64,000 nucleotides of DNA, from NCBI RefSeq assembly GCF_002221505.1, contig NZ_CP011036.1, positions 62,001 to 126,000 on the forward strand, written 5' to 3'. Under the pieces are notes generated by a model. The model saw nothing but the letters and a program-made list of their open reading frames with translations. It was not told the origin of the DNA and searched no databases. Position 1 is the first letter of the stretch, and every line of letters begins with the position of its first letter. The translations under genes and the position numbers were made by a program. Shown here in pieces: positions 63,048-64,000 of this stretch. Source of the DNA: Pseudoalteromonas nigrifaciens. GTDB lineage: Bacteria > Pseudomonadota > Gammaproteobacteria > Enterobacterales > Alteromonadaceae.

Positions 63048-64000
<953 letters not shown>

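Overview
This is core chromosome of a marine gammaproteobacterium, most likely Pseudoalteromonas. The right edge runs into a 16S rRNA gene of that type. Base composition is AT-rich, the proteins look like those of Alteromonadales, and several blocks keep the E. coli gene order (trxA/rho/rhlB/gppA, fre-ubiD, hemCDXY, cyaY/lptM/dapF/DUF484/xerC/yigB). I see no prophage, insertion sequence, integron, CRISPR array or tRNA gene. All identifications come from reading the sequence and remembered family features; no database search was run.

Layout. 1-7.0 kb: a truncated EamA exporter divergent from a MocR-type regulator, then yggN, a small PA3496-like protein, glutathione peroxidase, the AzlCD amino-acid exporter, a cytochrome b561-like protein facing a cytochrome c', and a DUF2721 membrane protein. 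7.2-14 kb: a large secreted S8 protease with a GlyGly-CTERM tail, a lipoprotein-type oligopeptidase B and two small membrane proteins. 14-17.4 kb: folM-folE-folX, which together make tetrahydromonapterin, then nadE and yceH. 17.4-31.5 kb: a CHASE hybrid histidine kinase, ycaO, a penicillin-acylase-family enzyme next to an exported metallo-beta-lactamase-fold hydrolase, a GNAT-nitrilase fusion, a Gdx/SugE exporter, another EamA protein, a possible small RNA, a MAPEG protein, a pseudouridine synthase, an acetyltransferase and a HopJ-family protein.

31.5-42.2 kb: the leftward lptM-lysA-dapF-DUF484-xerC-yigB operon and the rightward cyaY-esterase-DUF2914-hemC-hemDX-hemY run. The genes link cell-wall precursor and lysine synthesis, chromosome dimer resolution, iron handling and heme synthesis. 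42.2-57.7 kb: a MASE1-CHASE hybrid kinase with an apparent one-base frameshift in its receiver domain, adenosine deaminase, a CBS protein, fre, ubiD, an MliC-like lysozyme inhibitor, a DUF808 protein, a TonB-dependent receptor with a candidate Fur box, dbpA, a DnaJ-related protein and a TPR hybrid kinase with a C-terminal Hpt-like region. 57.8-64 kb: rho, trxA, rhlB and gppA, then an rRNA operon with two recognisable promoters and an antitermination leader.

I found no convincing wholly new multi-gene system. The items most worth checking are the frameshifted kinase (44.84 kb), the hemD-hemX fusion with a preserved internal start, the orphan terminator and hairpins at 29.27-29.38 kb, the tetrahydromonapterin operon, the MocR operator array, and the acylase/metallohydrolase pair.
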